From Actinoplanes derwentensis (lineage in GTDB: Bacteria; Actinomycetota; Actinomycetes; Mycobacteriales; Micromonosporaceae), in NCBI RefSeq assembly GCF_900104725.1, contig NZ_LT629758.1, positions 2,914,001 to 2,978,000 on the forward strand: 64,000 nucleotides of DNA, given 5' to 3'. Made by a program: the position numbers and the translations under genes. The notes under the pieces were generated by a model that was not told the DNA's origin, did not search any database, and was given only the letters and a program-made list of their open reading frames with translations. Shown here one piece after another: positions 33,306-42,500 of the stretch (within the stretch, counting starts at the first letter, position 1; every line of letters begins with the position of its first letter).

Positions 33306-34478
33306 ATGCCCGTCACACATCCGGCACAGCAGGCGGCGGAGACCACGATCGGCGAGGTGATTGCCCGGCGGCTGGTGCAGCCGCTGTTCCAGCCGATCGT
33401 GGACCTGACCACCGGTGGTGTGGTGGGTCTGGAAGCGCTGGCCCGTGGGCCGGCCGGGCAGTCGCTGGAGTTCCCGGACCGGATGTTCGACGCCGCCCGC
33501 GCGGCCGGCCGCCTGGGAGACCTCGATCAGTTGTGCGCCGAACGGGCGCTGGAATGTGCCGTCGCCGCGGAGCGGCCGCCGCCGCTGCTGTTCGTCAACG
33601 CCGAACCCGCCGTGCTCGACCAGCCGCTCTCGGCCCGGATCGCCGAACTCGTGATCGCCGGGCTGCCGTTCCGGGAGGTTCTCGAATTCACCGAGCGGGC
33701 CCTGCCGACGGTACCGGGGAGCATGCTGCGCCTGGCCGGGCTCACCCGGGCGTTCGGGCACGTGGTGGCCCTCGACGACGTCGGTGTCGACCCGATGTCG
33801 CTGGCGTTCCTGCCGATCCTGGAACCCGAGGTGATAAAGCTGGACATGAGCCTGATCCGGGACCCGAAGGCCGCACTGACCCGCCAGGTCAGTGCGGTGG
33901 TGCGGGCGCAGGCCGCCCGTACCGGGGCGCTGGTGATCGCCGAAGGTATCGAGACGGCCCAGGACTTGGCGGTCGCCCGGGACCTGGGCGCCCATTGGGG
34001 GCAGGGATGGCATTTCGGCCGTCCCGGCCCGATCGACACAGCCGGTCATCGGTACGACCCGGAGGCGGCGGACGCACTCCCCCTTCCGTACACGACGTTC
34101 CACGAACGGCTGCGGTCCCCGTTCGAGGCCACCGACAGGCATGCGCCCGCCGTACCGGCCACCGCGGATTCCGTCGCCACGGCGATCGAACGGTTGCACG
34201 ACGTACTGGCCCGCGACCCCGACGTCATCGTGTTCGCCAGTGAACCCGACAGCACCTGCCCGGACGTCCCGGTGTCCCTGCACACGCTGCTGGGCCGGGC
34301 CCGGTCGGTGATCATCAAGGATCGGCCGGTCCCGGACGAGTTCGCCGTCGCGATCCTGGGCGCCGGTTACGGGGCCGGGCTGTGTGTCCGCTCCCGCCCG
34401 GACCATGAGGCCCGGCACCTGGACCAGCTACCCGCCGTGGCGGAGGTGGCCCGCATCCTGCTCGCTGATCGCGGGTGA
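33306..34478 (+). CDS. EAL-domain protein (putative c-di-GMP phosphodiesterase or sensor)
   Basis: A 390-residue cytosolic protein. Residues 12-245 form an EAL domain: FQPIVDLTTGGVVGLEALARGP (here EAL is intact), NAEPAVLD, EFTERALPT, ALDDVGVDPMSLAFLPILEPEVIKLDMSLI, AEGIETAQDLAVARDLGAHWGQGWHFGRP. Most catalytic positions look present (E of EAL, N, E, DD, K, E). The C-terminal 130 residues (VATAIERLHDVLARDPDVIVFASEP...) resemble the DICT-like sensory region found after EAL domains in actinobacteria. It may hydrolyse or sense cyclic di-GMP. ATG 33306 follows GAGGTGAGGAG, directly after the 36-bp tandem repeat. No GGDEF domain is attached. Confidence 0.88.
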   Translation: MPVTHPAQQAAETTIGEVIARRLVQPLFQPIVDLTTGGVVGLEALARGPAGQSLEFPDRMFDAARAAGRLGDLDQLCAERALECAVAAERPPPLLFVNAEPAVLDQPLSARIAELVIAGLPFREVLEFTERALPTVPGSMLRLAGLTRAFGHVVALDDVGVDPMSLAFLPILEPEVIKLDMSLIRDPKAALTRQVSAVVRAQAARTGALVIAEGIETAQDLAVARDLGAHWGQGWHFGRPGPIDTAGHRYDPEAADALPLPYTTFHERLRSPFEATDRHAPAVPATADSVATAIERLHDVLARDPDVIVFASEPDSTCPDVPVSLHTLLGRARSVIIKDRPVPDEFAVAILGAGYGAGLCVRSRPDHEARHLDQLPAVAEVARILLADRG

Positions 34479-34487
34479 GGCCGCTCG

Positions 34488-35447
34488 CTAGGCCGCGCCG
34501 GTGGGGGTAGCGGTCAGGAAACGGGGGCGGTGGGTGGTGGGCAGGGCGGTGCGGATCGCGGCGCGGACGCGGGCCAGGTCGGTGGCGTGAAGCAGGAGGC
34601 AGAGCGCCGGCCGGGCCGGGGTGCCGATGGTTACGGCACCGAGGGCACCGGCGGCGGTCGCCGCGACCGAGGCGGCGGTGAGAGCCGGGGCCGCCGCGGT
34701 CATCAAGGGGCCGAGCAGGGCAGGGTGGCCGTCGCGGAGGGCCGTGGCAGCTTGTTCGGCGACGCCGTCCGGGGTTTCCGGGTCCGGGCCGGGTTGCTGG
34801 CCGGTGGGGGTTCCCGGTTCGACGACGAGCAGGCGCAGGCCGTGGGAGGGCAGGTCGCACGGTAGGCGGTCGGCGGTGGTGTCCGCACGGGCCAGGACCG
34901 CCTCGCCGGGGCGGGCGGTCAGGGCGGCCAGGTCGGCGGCCCGGTCCGCGACGATGATCGACGAGGCCACGGCGGCCATCGCGGCGGGCCGGGGTAGCTG
35001 GTACAACTCGATGAACGCGGACGTCGTCGCCGCTGTCGTGGCGGCAGCCGTCGGGATCGCCAGGGAGTCGGGCAGGCCGGTGTGCACGACCAGGGTGGCG
35101 CCGCCGATGCCGAGGCCCGCCGCGCGCAGCCGGGTCGCCACCCGGATCGCGGGACGCGCCCAGGACGGCGCGTCCGAGGTGGTCCACCGGTCCGGGCGGA
35201 GAGTCAGGCCTTCGGTGGGGCGGTTGCGGGAGCGTAGTTCCAGGACGCCGTCGTCGCGGGCGGAACCGGCGACCGCGGCACCCCACGGCACGGTCACCGC
35301 CAGGGCGGCGGACGGGTCGGCGAGCAGGGTGAGGCCGCCCGGTGCGGCGCTGAGCACGTCGGGTTGGCGGCCGAACATCCGCAGGTACGTGTAGGGCACC
35401 ATGCGCAGTTCGGCGGGGGCGTCGACTCGGGACATCACGTCGGTCAC
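34488..35447 (-). CDS. Degenerate galactokinase/GHMP-kinase-like protein
   Basis: A 319-residue protein with a GHMP-kinase layout but decayed motifs. The start reads FGRQPDVLSAAPGGLTLLADP where galactokinases have APGRVNLIGEH. The ATP loop expected as P.GAGLSSSAAL is replaced by GLPDSLAIPTAAATTAAT. A later GEAVLARADTTADRLPCDLP parallels the substrate region before LRLLVVEPG. With the Gly-Ser-rich loop gone, kinase activity is doubtful; a binding or structural role is possible. GTG 35447 is chosen because GGAG sits eight bases upstream and it overlaps the methyltransferase stop; ATG 35435 is an alternative. It is the last gene of the lipid operon, ending 9 bp from the convergent EAL gene. Confidence 0.65.
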   Translation of the reverse strand: MTDVMSRVDAPAELRMVPYTYLRMFGRQPDVLSAAPGGLTLLADPSAALAVTVPWGAAVAGSARDDGVLELRSRNRPTEGLTLRPDRWTTSDAPSWARPAIRVATRLRAAGLGIGGATLVVHTGLPDSLAIPTAAATTAATTSAFIELYQLPRPAAMAAVASSIIVADRAADLAALTARPGEAVLARADTTADRLPCDLPSHGLRLLVVEPGTPTGQQPGPDPETPDGVAEQAATALRDGHPALLGPLMTAAAPALTAASVAATAAGALGAVTIGTPARPALCLLLHATDLARVRAAIRTALPTTHRPRFLTATPTGAA

Positions 35448-37267
35448 GATGACGACTCCGGCCGCTGGGCCAGTATCCGGTAGCAGTTGCCGCCGTCGGT
35501 GCGGGCGATCACCGCGCCGAGCAACTGGTCCAGGATGTTCCCGGCGACCAGCAGGGGGACGGCGGCCACGAACGCCGTCTGCCGGGCTAGCCGGGCGCCC
35601 CGCGATCCTCGTGGTGCCCACGGGCGGTCGGGGTCGGGGAAGAGACTGTTCACCCAGAGCAGGGCCGCGCCGGCGAAGTCGCACGGCTGGTGGGCGCGGC
35701 CGAGTTCCACGGCGACCGGCTGGAGGCCGCGCTGGTGCAGGGCCGCGGTCAGATTCCGTACCGGGACCAGGTTGAGGTGTTCGGGTTGGAAGTAGGGGAC
35801 CCAGTAGCCGCGCAGCAGGCGGGCCAGGCGGGTGGCCGGGTTGGGGACTTCGACCAGCAGGTAGCCGCCGGGTTTCACCACTTTGGCGGCGGCGTCGAGT
35901 TCGGCGCGCGGATCGCGGGTGTGTTCCAGGTAGTGGTGCATGCTGACGACGTCGTAGCTGTCGGCGAGTTTCTCGGCGAAGTCGGGGAACAGGCCGCGGT
36001 AGCCGGTGGTCACCCAGCCTCGGCGCTGGGCGTCGTCGATGGAGTCGGAGATGTCCAGGCCGTCGAAGACGGTGTCCGGGAAGACCTGCCGGGCGTACGT
36101 GCAGAAGTGGCCGTGGCCGGTGCCGACGTCCAGCCAGTTCGCCGGGGCGGTGTGCCGGCTGACCAGGTCGGCGCGGCCCACGTAGGAGGCGACGGACAGT
36201 CCGAAGGCGTGTTCGGTGCTGTCCTCGCCGAGCCGGTCGTAGACGTCGCGGTAGTAGAACGCCAGGCCGTCGAGGCTGAGACGTGGGTTCTGGAAGACGT
36301 GCCCGCAGCCGTCGCACTCGACGAGGGTGAACCGGCCCGGTTTGCCCTGGACCCGGTCCCGGGTGTGGACCCGGACGGTCAACTGCCGGCCCTCGCACCA
36401 CGGGCAGTCGTCGCGGGGCGGTTCGAAGAATCGCTCGGTGCCGCTGGACAGTTCGTCGGCGTACTCCAGCCGGGCCTGCTCGTGAAGCGCTTGCCGCGCG
36501 CGGTCGTGACCGGATCTCCAGGTGCCGCGGACGGTGCGCAGCCAGCGCCACGGTTCGGTGATCAGTCTCAGCCAGGCGCGGTTGCGGTCGGCGGGGCGCA
36601 GCGGTGTCCCGGCGAGCATCAGGTAGGGCTGCAGGCTGTAGACCACGAGCGCGGCCAGGCCCCACGGCGGGTTCAGTGCCACCGCCGCCGCTAGCAGCGC
36701 GTACCCGATCACGGATCCGGTCAGTGACATGGCGACGATCGCACCGGCCGCCCGCAGTCGCGCCTTGCCGGTGGCGGGATCGGCCGCCACGGCGCGCAGA
36801 CCTGGGGCGACGGCGACTTCCATGCTGGTGGAGGCGTACTTCTTGAGGCGGGCGGTGAGCCGGATGATCGCCGCCGGATCGAGGTTCGTCGACGCGGTGA
36901 CGCCGGCCCGTTCGGCGAGTCCGGTCGCTACCAGTAGCGCGTGCCCGGCTCCGCGTCCCGTCGCGAGCCGGTCGGTGCGATAACTGCCGGGGTCGACAGC
37001 GCGGGCCAGGTTTCGGCTCTCGGTCACCGGCAGATCCACCGGGACAAGATCAACAACTTCGAGACCCTGATTGCGGGCGTACGTGTGGGCAGCCTGCCGA
37101 GTCGGCCCGTCGACAACGGCTCCGGCCACGGTGAACAGCTGAAAGTCGTCCCGCTCCGCTTCGGTGGGCGGTGGCAGCACCGGCAGCGCGGCCAGCCGCC
37201 CCCGCGCCCGCAACGCGCCGAGCACCAGAACCACCATGATCGCAACGGCCGGCAGCACGGTCAACAC
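35444..37267 (-). CDS. Membrane-tethered SAM-dependent methyltransferase
   Basis: A 607-residue protein. The N-terminal 240 residues hold one helix at the extreme start, a soluble stretch with VATGLAERAGVTASTNLDPAA, and two further membrane helices (about 170-215). From about 285, CPWCEGRQL...CDGCGHVFQNPRLS forms a zinc-ribbon-like pair of CxxC motifs, as before many C- and O-methyltransferases. Then the class I SAM site: WLDVGTGHGHFCTYAR, FDGLDIS, YDVVSMHHYLEHTRDP and VKPGGYLLVEVPNP. It should methylate a sugar or lipid intermediate at the membrane. It lies in the lipid synthase operon between the GT1 gene (7-bp overlap) and the GHMP-like gene (4-bp overlap). Confidence 0.82.
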   Translation of the reverse strand: MLTVLPAVAIMVVLVLGALRARGRLAALPVLPPPTEAERDDFQLFTVAGAVVDGPTRQAAHTYARNQGLEVVDLVPVDLPVTESRNLARAVDPGSYRTDRLATGRGAGHALLVATGLAERAGVTASTNLDPAAIIRLTARLKKYASTSMEVAVAPGLRAVAADPATGKARLRAAGAIVAMSLTGSVIGYALLAAAVALNPPWGLAALVVYSLQPYLMLAGTPLRPADRNRAWLRLITEPWRWLRTVRGTWRSGHDRARQALHEQARLEYADELSSGTERFFEPPRDDCPWCEGRQLTVRVHTRDRVQGKPGRFTLVECDGCGHVFQNPRLSLDGLAFYYRDVYDRLGEDSTEHAFGLSVASYVGRADLVSRHTAPANWLDVGTGHGHFCTYARQVFPDTVFDGLDISDSIDDAQRRGWVTTGYRGLFPDFAEKLADSYDVVSMHHYLEHTRDPRAELDAAAKVVKPGGYLLVEVPNPATRLARLLRGYWVPYFQPEHLNLVPVRNLTAALHQRGLQPVAVELGRAHQPCDFAGAALLWVNSLFPDPDRPWAPRGSRGARLARQTAFVAAVPLLVAGNILDQLLGAVIARTDGGNCYRILAQRPESSS

Positions 37268-38418
37268 AGCTTCTCCAGACGATCGGCAGCCGCCGGTGCC
37301 CCACCCGCGGCGGTGAACGACGACCGCACCCGGCGGGCGGCGGCGCGATAATCAGGTTCGGTCAGGACCGCGTGCAGGGCGGTCCGCAGTTCGTCCGCGC
37401 CGGACCGGGCGAACCGCACCCGCACCCCGGCCCCGGCGGCGGTCACCTGACCGGCGATGACCGGCTGGTCGTCGCGGATCGGCGCGACCACCAGCGGCAG
37501 TCCGTGCGCGAGCGCCTCGCACACCGTGTTGTGGCCGGCATGGCAGACCACCGCGTCCACGTGCGGCAGCAGGCCCAGTTGCGGCAGGTAGGGCTGGACC
37601 AGCACGAACGGCGGCGGGTCAACGATGACGCCGGGTGGCGCGGCGACGATCAGCTGAACGCCCAAGGGTTCGGCGGCGCTGACGACGGCGGCGAAGAACC
37701 GGGCCCCGGCGTCGCCGTTGACCGTGCCGAGGGATACCAGCACCCGTCGTTTCGACGAGTCGAGGGCGTCCCAGGGGAAGCCGGTGTGGTCCGGACGGGT
37801 GCCGAGGGCGGGGCCGACGAACGCGTAGTGGCCGGGGAACCGGTCCGCCGAGCCGATCAGCGCGGCCGAGGTGAAGGCGAGCACCAGGTGGCCGGAGAAG
37901 CGCAGGTCGGTCTCGGGGACGCCGGTGTCGCGGCACAGTTTCGCCATCCGCTCCCGGATCCAGTCCTCGACCTTGGGCATGGCCGCGTACGGGTCGGTGA
38001 ACTCGCCCGACGTGGTCGCACTGGTCGCCCAGGTCAGGCCCCGGCGCTCGGCGACCAGCGCCCCGGCGATCGCCTGCTGATCGGCGACCAGCACGTCCGG
38101 CCCGAACGCGTCGATCGCGGCCTCCACTCCGGGACGAGAAGCATTGGCCAGCGGTACGAGGAACTCCTCCCACAGGAACTTGAGAGCGCCGGCGCCCCGC
38201 AGTCCCAGCCAGCGTTCCCGGGATCGGGCCAGCACCGTGTCGAGTTCCGGGGCACCCGCGTCGTGCACCTCGGCGTCCGGACCGACCAGCGGGCACAGCG
38301 TCCCGGCGCGTCCCGCCCAGGCGACCCGGTGGCCGCGGGCGGTCAGCTCCCGGGCCACCGCGACGGTCGGGTTGATGTGCCCGGTCAACGGCGGGACGAC
38401 GAACAGGAATCGGCTCAT
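37261..38418 (-). CDS. GT1-family (UGT/MGT-like) glycosyltransferase
   Basis: A 385-residue GT-B glycosyltransferase. It opens MSRFLFVVPPLTGHINPTVAVARELTARGH, typical of macrolide- and sterol-type UGTs. The donor-binding domain includes RRVLVSLGTVNG and the PSPG-like VCHAGHNTVCEALAHGLPLVVAPIRDDQP. It transfers a nucleotide-activated sugar to a hydrophobic acceptor. Placed in the lipid synthase operon with ATGA-type overlaps on both sides, its acceptor is most likely the product of the synthase, making a glycolipid. The sugar cannot be predicted. Confidence 0.92.
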   Translation of the reverse strand: MSRFLFVVPPLTGHINPTVAVARELTARGHRVAWAGRAGTLCPLVGPDAEVHDAGAPELDTVLARSRERWLGLRGAGALKFLWEEFLVPLANASRPGVEAAIDAFGPDVLVADQQAIAGALVAERRGLTWATSATTSGEFTDPYAAMPKVEDWIRERMAKLCRDTGVPETDLRFSGHLVLAFTSAALIGSADRFPGHYAFVGPALGTRPDHTGFPWDALDSSKRRVLVSLGTVNGDAGARFFAAVVSAAEPLGVQLIVAAPPGVIVDPPPFVLVQPYLPQLGLLPHVDAVVCHAGHNTVCEALAHGLPLVVAPIRDDQPVIAGQVTAAGAGVRVRFARSGADELRTALHAVLTEPDYRAAARRVRSSFTAAGGAPAAADRLEKLC

Positions 38419-39215
38419 GCCGGCACCGCCCGCCTGGTCAGCCAGTCCAGCACCAGGGTCCGGACCAGGGGTGTCGCCTCACGCAGCACGGTGTGCGCCT
38501 GGCCGGGGATCATGTGCAGGGTGCAGTCCGGCAGGTACCGGTCCAGTTGCCGGCCGGCGTCGGCCAGATCCGAATGTTCGCCGTAGACGGCCAGCACCGG
38601 GCAGCCGATCGTCTTCAGGTCGGGGCCGCGCAGCGCCGGGTTCGCTGCCACGTCGTCGATCAGGGTGGTGCCGTTGAGCAGGTCGTCGGCGAGCCGGGCC
38701 GCGCGCGCCAGTTTCCGGTCGCCGAGTCTGCTGAGCTGGTCGGCGAGGTCGTCGTGGGCCAGGCCGAGCGCGGTCACGGTCAGGGTGTTGCTCATGTGCT
38801 CGGTCCAGTCACCGGCGCCGTCGCCGACGGTGTGCGCCTCGATCACCACCAGCCCGGCCACCTGCCGCGGGTGGCGCAGGGCGAACCGCAGCGCCACCAC
38901 CCCGCCGTAACTGTTGCCGACCAGATACACCGGCCGGTCCACACCGAGTGCGGCGAGCAGCGCGGTCAGATCGTCGACGGCGTCGTCCACGGTGTATCCG
39001 GCCGGGGGCCGTTCCGAACGCCCGTGGCCACGCAGGTCGTACATGATCGTCTCGGCGCCGAGCGCGGCCACCGGACCGGCGAGCGTGTAGTAGAAGCTGG
39101 ACAGGTTGTCCAGGATCAGGCCGTGCAGGAAGACCACCACCGGCCCGTCCCCACCGGCTGGCGGGCTGATCCGCTGCACGTGGAAACGCACGTCCCGGGC
39201 GACGACATCGACCAT
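38415..39215 (-). CDS. Alpha/beta hydrolase (possible product-release esterase)
   Basis: A 266-residue alpha/beta-fold hydrolase. HGLILDNLSSFYY supplies the oxyanion HG motif, LVGNSYGGVVALRFAL is the nucleophile elbow (Ser in GNSYGG), LAVYGEHSDLADAG gives the acid, and PGQAHTVLREA the catalytic His. The enzyme could act as a thioesterase-like hydrolase or transferase that frees the lipid chain from the ACP, since no TE domain is seen in either synthase; this is inferred from position. It lies 1 bp after the free-standing ACP gene and overlaps the glycosyltransferase gene by 4 bp. Confidence 0.85.
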   Translation of the reverse strand: MVDVVARDVRFHVQRISPPAGGDGPVVVFLHGLILDNLSSFYYTLAGPVAALGAETIMYDLRGHGRSERPPAGYTVDDAVDDLTALLAALGVDRPVYLVGNSYGGVVALRFALRHPRQVAGLVVIEAHTVGDGAGDWTEHMSNTLTVTALGLAHDDLADQLSRLGDRKLARAARLADDLLNGTTLIDDVAANPALRGPDLKTIGCPVLAVYGEHSDLADAGRQLDRYLPDCTLHMIPGQAHTVLREATPLVRTLVLDWLTRRAVPA

Positions 39216-39216
39216 G

Positions 39217-39507
39217 TCAGACCGTCGCCAACGTGCCGGCGATGTACTGCACCAACCGGCCCACCGTCAGCGACATGATCTCGTCGAGTTCCATGCCGGC
39301 GATGAACCTGGCGAAGTCGACCCGGTCGCCGTACTTCTCCCGCAGATATTCGCCGAGCGCCACGAACTCGATGCTCTCCAGGGCGAGGTCGTCGTCGAAC
39401 CGGGTGTCCTCGGTGATCTCGACCGCGAGCAGGACTTCGTCACCCATCACCTCAGCGAGGGCCACCCGGATGTCGTCAAGGAGCTGGCTGGTGTCGGGCA
39501 CGGTCAC
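39217..39507 (-). CDS. Free-standing acyl carrier protein
   Basis: A 96-residue acyl carrier protein. The phosphopantetheine site is DLALESIEFVALGEYLREKYG (Ser in LES), preceded by TEDTRFDDD as in many ACPs. Helix spacing fits the four-helix bundle. GTG 39507 overlaps the stop of the KS-AT-DH-PPT synthase, and an AAGGAGG ribosome site lies inside that upstream gene. It may serve as a starter or acceptor carrier and should be primed by the transferase domain of the upstream synthase or by the Sfp-type enzyme at 62975-63613. Confidence 0.9.
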   Translation of the reverse strand: MTVPDTSQLLDDIRVALAEVMGDEVLLAVEITEDTRFDDDLALESIEFVALGEYLREKYGDRVDFARFIAGMELDEIMSLTVGRLVQYIAGTLATV

Positions 39508-42500
39508 GCGGTTCCTCCTTGGATCAGCGGTTCAGTGGTCCAGGCCACGACGTAGCGGCCGCCGGGCCCCTCGATCACCCGGTGCCGGACCGTCCAGCGG
39601 CGGCCGTCCTTCTCGACGGCACAGCCGTGCGCGGTCAGGCCGGTCACGGCGAACCGGCGGGGACCACCGTCGAGCCCGGTGCCGGCGGCTTTGGCGGCGG
39701 CTTCCTTCGCCGTCCACAGGCGGGTCACGAGTTCAGCCCGGTCCGCCGGGGCGGCGTCGCGGACCAGCCGCGACTCCATCTCGGTCAGCGCGACCGCGGC
39801 GATGTCCCGTTCGGCGACCGCTTCGACGTCGATGCCCACGCCGTCCGCGGCGGAGGCCACCGCAACGGCTATCGGGCCGGCGTGAGCCAGCGAGACGTGG
39901 AACCGTTCGCCGCCCGGACCGCGCGCCCAGGGGCGGCCGTCAGCGTCGTTGCCGATGCGGATCTGGCACGGGAACAGCGGATCCCCGGTACGCAGCAGTT
40001 CCCGGACGGCGTCCTTGGCGGCCACCCGGCCCAGAAGCCACTCGCGCTGGGCCATCGGCGTACGGTCGGCGTACTCGGCGCGTTCGGCGGCCACCAGGTA
40101 GCGGCGCATCACCAGTTCGCGGGTGGCCGTGTCCGGCCAGCGTTCCCGGACCAGGCACCAGCCGTCCGGCTGCGGTTCCCCGGCGCCGATCTCGCCCGGA
40201 TGCTGTTTCAGCTGCCACATGCGGTCGTCGGTGGAGAACCGGTGCGTGGCCCAGTCGGTGATCGTCACCCGGACCCGGCCGTCGCCGCCGACCAGTTGCG
40301 CGTCGGCTCGCATCCGGTCGGCGGTCAGTTCGGTGATCCGGGCGGTGCAGTGCAGGCGTTCCCCCGGTTCCGGCGGCGGGCCGAACCAGCGGACCGTCTC
40401 GATACCGATCGGGAAGACCACCTGGTCCACGTCGGCGCTGACCTGCATCCAGTGGCCGATCAGCTGGCCGGCCGCGTCCAGCAGCGCGCCCGGAGCGGGC
40501 CGGGCGGTCAACTCACCCCGGATACCGTCGGCGGCCAGCGTGTCCAGGCTGGTCACTCCGGCGAACTCCGGGCCGTGGAACATCCAGTTGTCCGCGTAGA
40601 GCCGGAGGGCGTCGACCGGGGCTGGGCGCTCGTCTCGCAGTGGTCCGTCGTCCACCTGCGGAGGCACCGGGTAGGCGGCGGCCAGCAGGACCGTTCCGGA
40701 GGCGTACCCGGCAATGGTGATCTTGACCCGGTCTCTGCTCTCCGCGACGGCCCGGATCGTGGCGGTCGTCGGGGGCGCGACCACCAGCCAGCGGCGCACT
40801 CGCACCTGCTCCAAGCCGATGACGACGCGGTCCGGGGAGAGTTCGCGGGCGGCGTCGGCCATCATCTCCAGCAGGCCGGTCATCGGCACCACCGGGAAGC
40901 GGTCCGACGGGTCCGGCCAGCCGTCCGCCTGCGGAATCAGGCTGTGATCGGACAGCCAGGGCATGGCAGTCAGCGAACATTCCACCGTGCGAACCAGTCC
41001 GGGACCACCCGAACCCGGCAACGGCCGGGCTGGCGGGGACGGCCTTGAAAGGGCCGGCAGAGGCGGTCTCGGAAGGACCGGCGGAGACGCCGGAGACGGC
41101 GGGAATATCGGTGAAAGGGCTGGTGGTGACGGCAAGGACTGTCGCGAAAGGGCCGACCGGGACGGCACGGACTGCCGTGGCAGGACCGTCGGTGAGAGCG
41201 GGGATCGTGCCGGGTGGGCCGAGGCCGAGGGCTGCGGTGCCGGGCCGCGGGCCGGGATCACCGGCGACAGGCCGCGAGCCGGGCCAGTGACGGACCAGGC
41301 CTCGGTGACGGCTTGGGCTGCGGCGGTGGCTTCGGTGAGGGTCGCGGCCAGGGCTGCGAGGACCGGGTTGTCGGTGGGGGGCAACGTGACAGCGGGCCCG
41401 GTTTGTCCAGAGAAGGTCGCCGGGATCAAGGGCTCGACCAGACCGGCCAGTCGCACGGCAGGCGCTCCCAGCGCAAGCTGAAACAAGGCTCCAGTGATGC
41501 CAGCCGTAGCTGAGGACTGTTTCGCCGCGCTCTCGGCCTCGTTCGCCCGGATCGCCGCCCCGTTCGGGAGGACCGCAGCGCCGTTCGCGGCCCGGTTCCC
41601 GGCGATCGCGGTGATCGCGGTTGTCGACGCCGTCGGCAGGCGGTTCCACCGGGGCGAACGCCCCTCCACCCAGAGCGCTGCCGCCACCCGCCGCAACTGC
41701 GCAAGACCACCCCGCGCCGGTACGTGGGCCGCGATCGCCAGATGATCACGGCGTCCCAAGGTGTCCGCGACGAATCCGGTGAGACTCCCCGGCCCGACCT
41801 GGACGAACCCACGGACTCCGGTGTCGTGCAACCGCTCCAGCAGTTGCCGGAAGCGAACCGGCTCCAGCAGATGACGAACGAGCAGTTCCCGCACCTCGCC
41901 GGGCTCGTCCGGGTAGGGCGCGAGTGTGGTCGCCGACCACACCGGCGTGTGCGGCGGATCCAGTGGCAGCACCTCGAACGAGGCCCGCACCTCGGCCAGA
42001 TAGGGCGTGGCCATCGGCGTATGGAAGCCGGACCGGAACGCCAGCACCTCCCCGGGAACCCCGGCGGCGCGAAGCCGTTCGAGCCCCGCCGCGATCGCAT
42101 CCGGCGGCCCGCACAGCACCGACTGATGCGGACAGTTGTCGTGCGAGATCACCACCGCGGGCCCACGGGGTTCCGCGACGTGCTCGGAGACCTGATCCGT
42201 GGCGATGGCCAGGGCACGTTCGGCACCGCAGCCGACGGCCGCGTAGTCCACCTCCGGCACCGCGACCGTGCCCGGCCGCAGCGAGTCCACGAACTTGTCG
42301 ACAGCGTCGGCCCGGTAGCTGCCGGCCGCCACCATCGCGGTCCACTCCCCCAGGCTGTGACCGGACACCAGATCCGGTACGACCCCCAGCTCACCCAGCG
42401 CCTCAGCCAGGAACCGCCCGACCGCCACCACGTCAGCACCGCGGGAATGCAGTTCGCCGCCGCCGGTGAGGCGTGGCCCCGGCAGCCCGAAATGCCGGGC

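Noticed and set aside
35448..36665. Long minus-strand open frame extending the GHMP-like protein upstream by about 400 residues
   Set aside because: It is an Arg/Pro/Gly-rich frame across the methyltransferase gene, which itself has clear SAM and zinc-ribbon motifs. The GHMP-like gene has its own ribosome site at the overlap.
40980..41200. Minisatellite-like repeat in the second synthase gene
   Set aside because: The repeated look comes from coding of a Pro/Ser-rich linker. Units are imperfect and stay in frame, so it is described with the gene.
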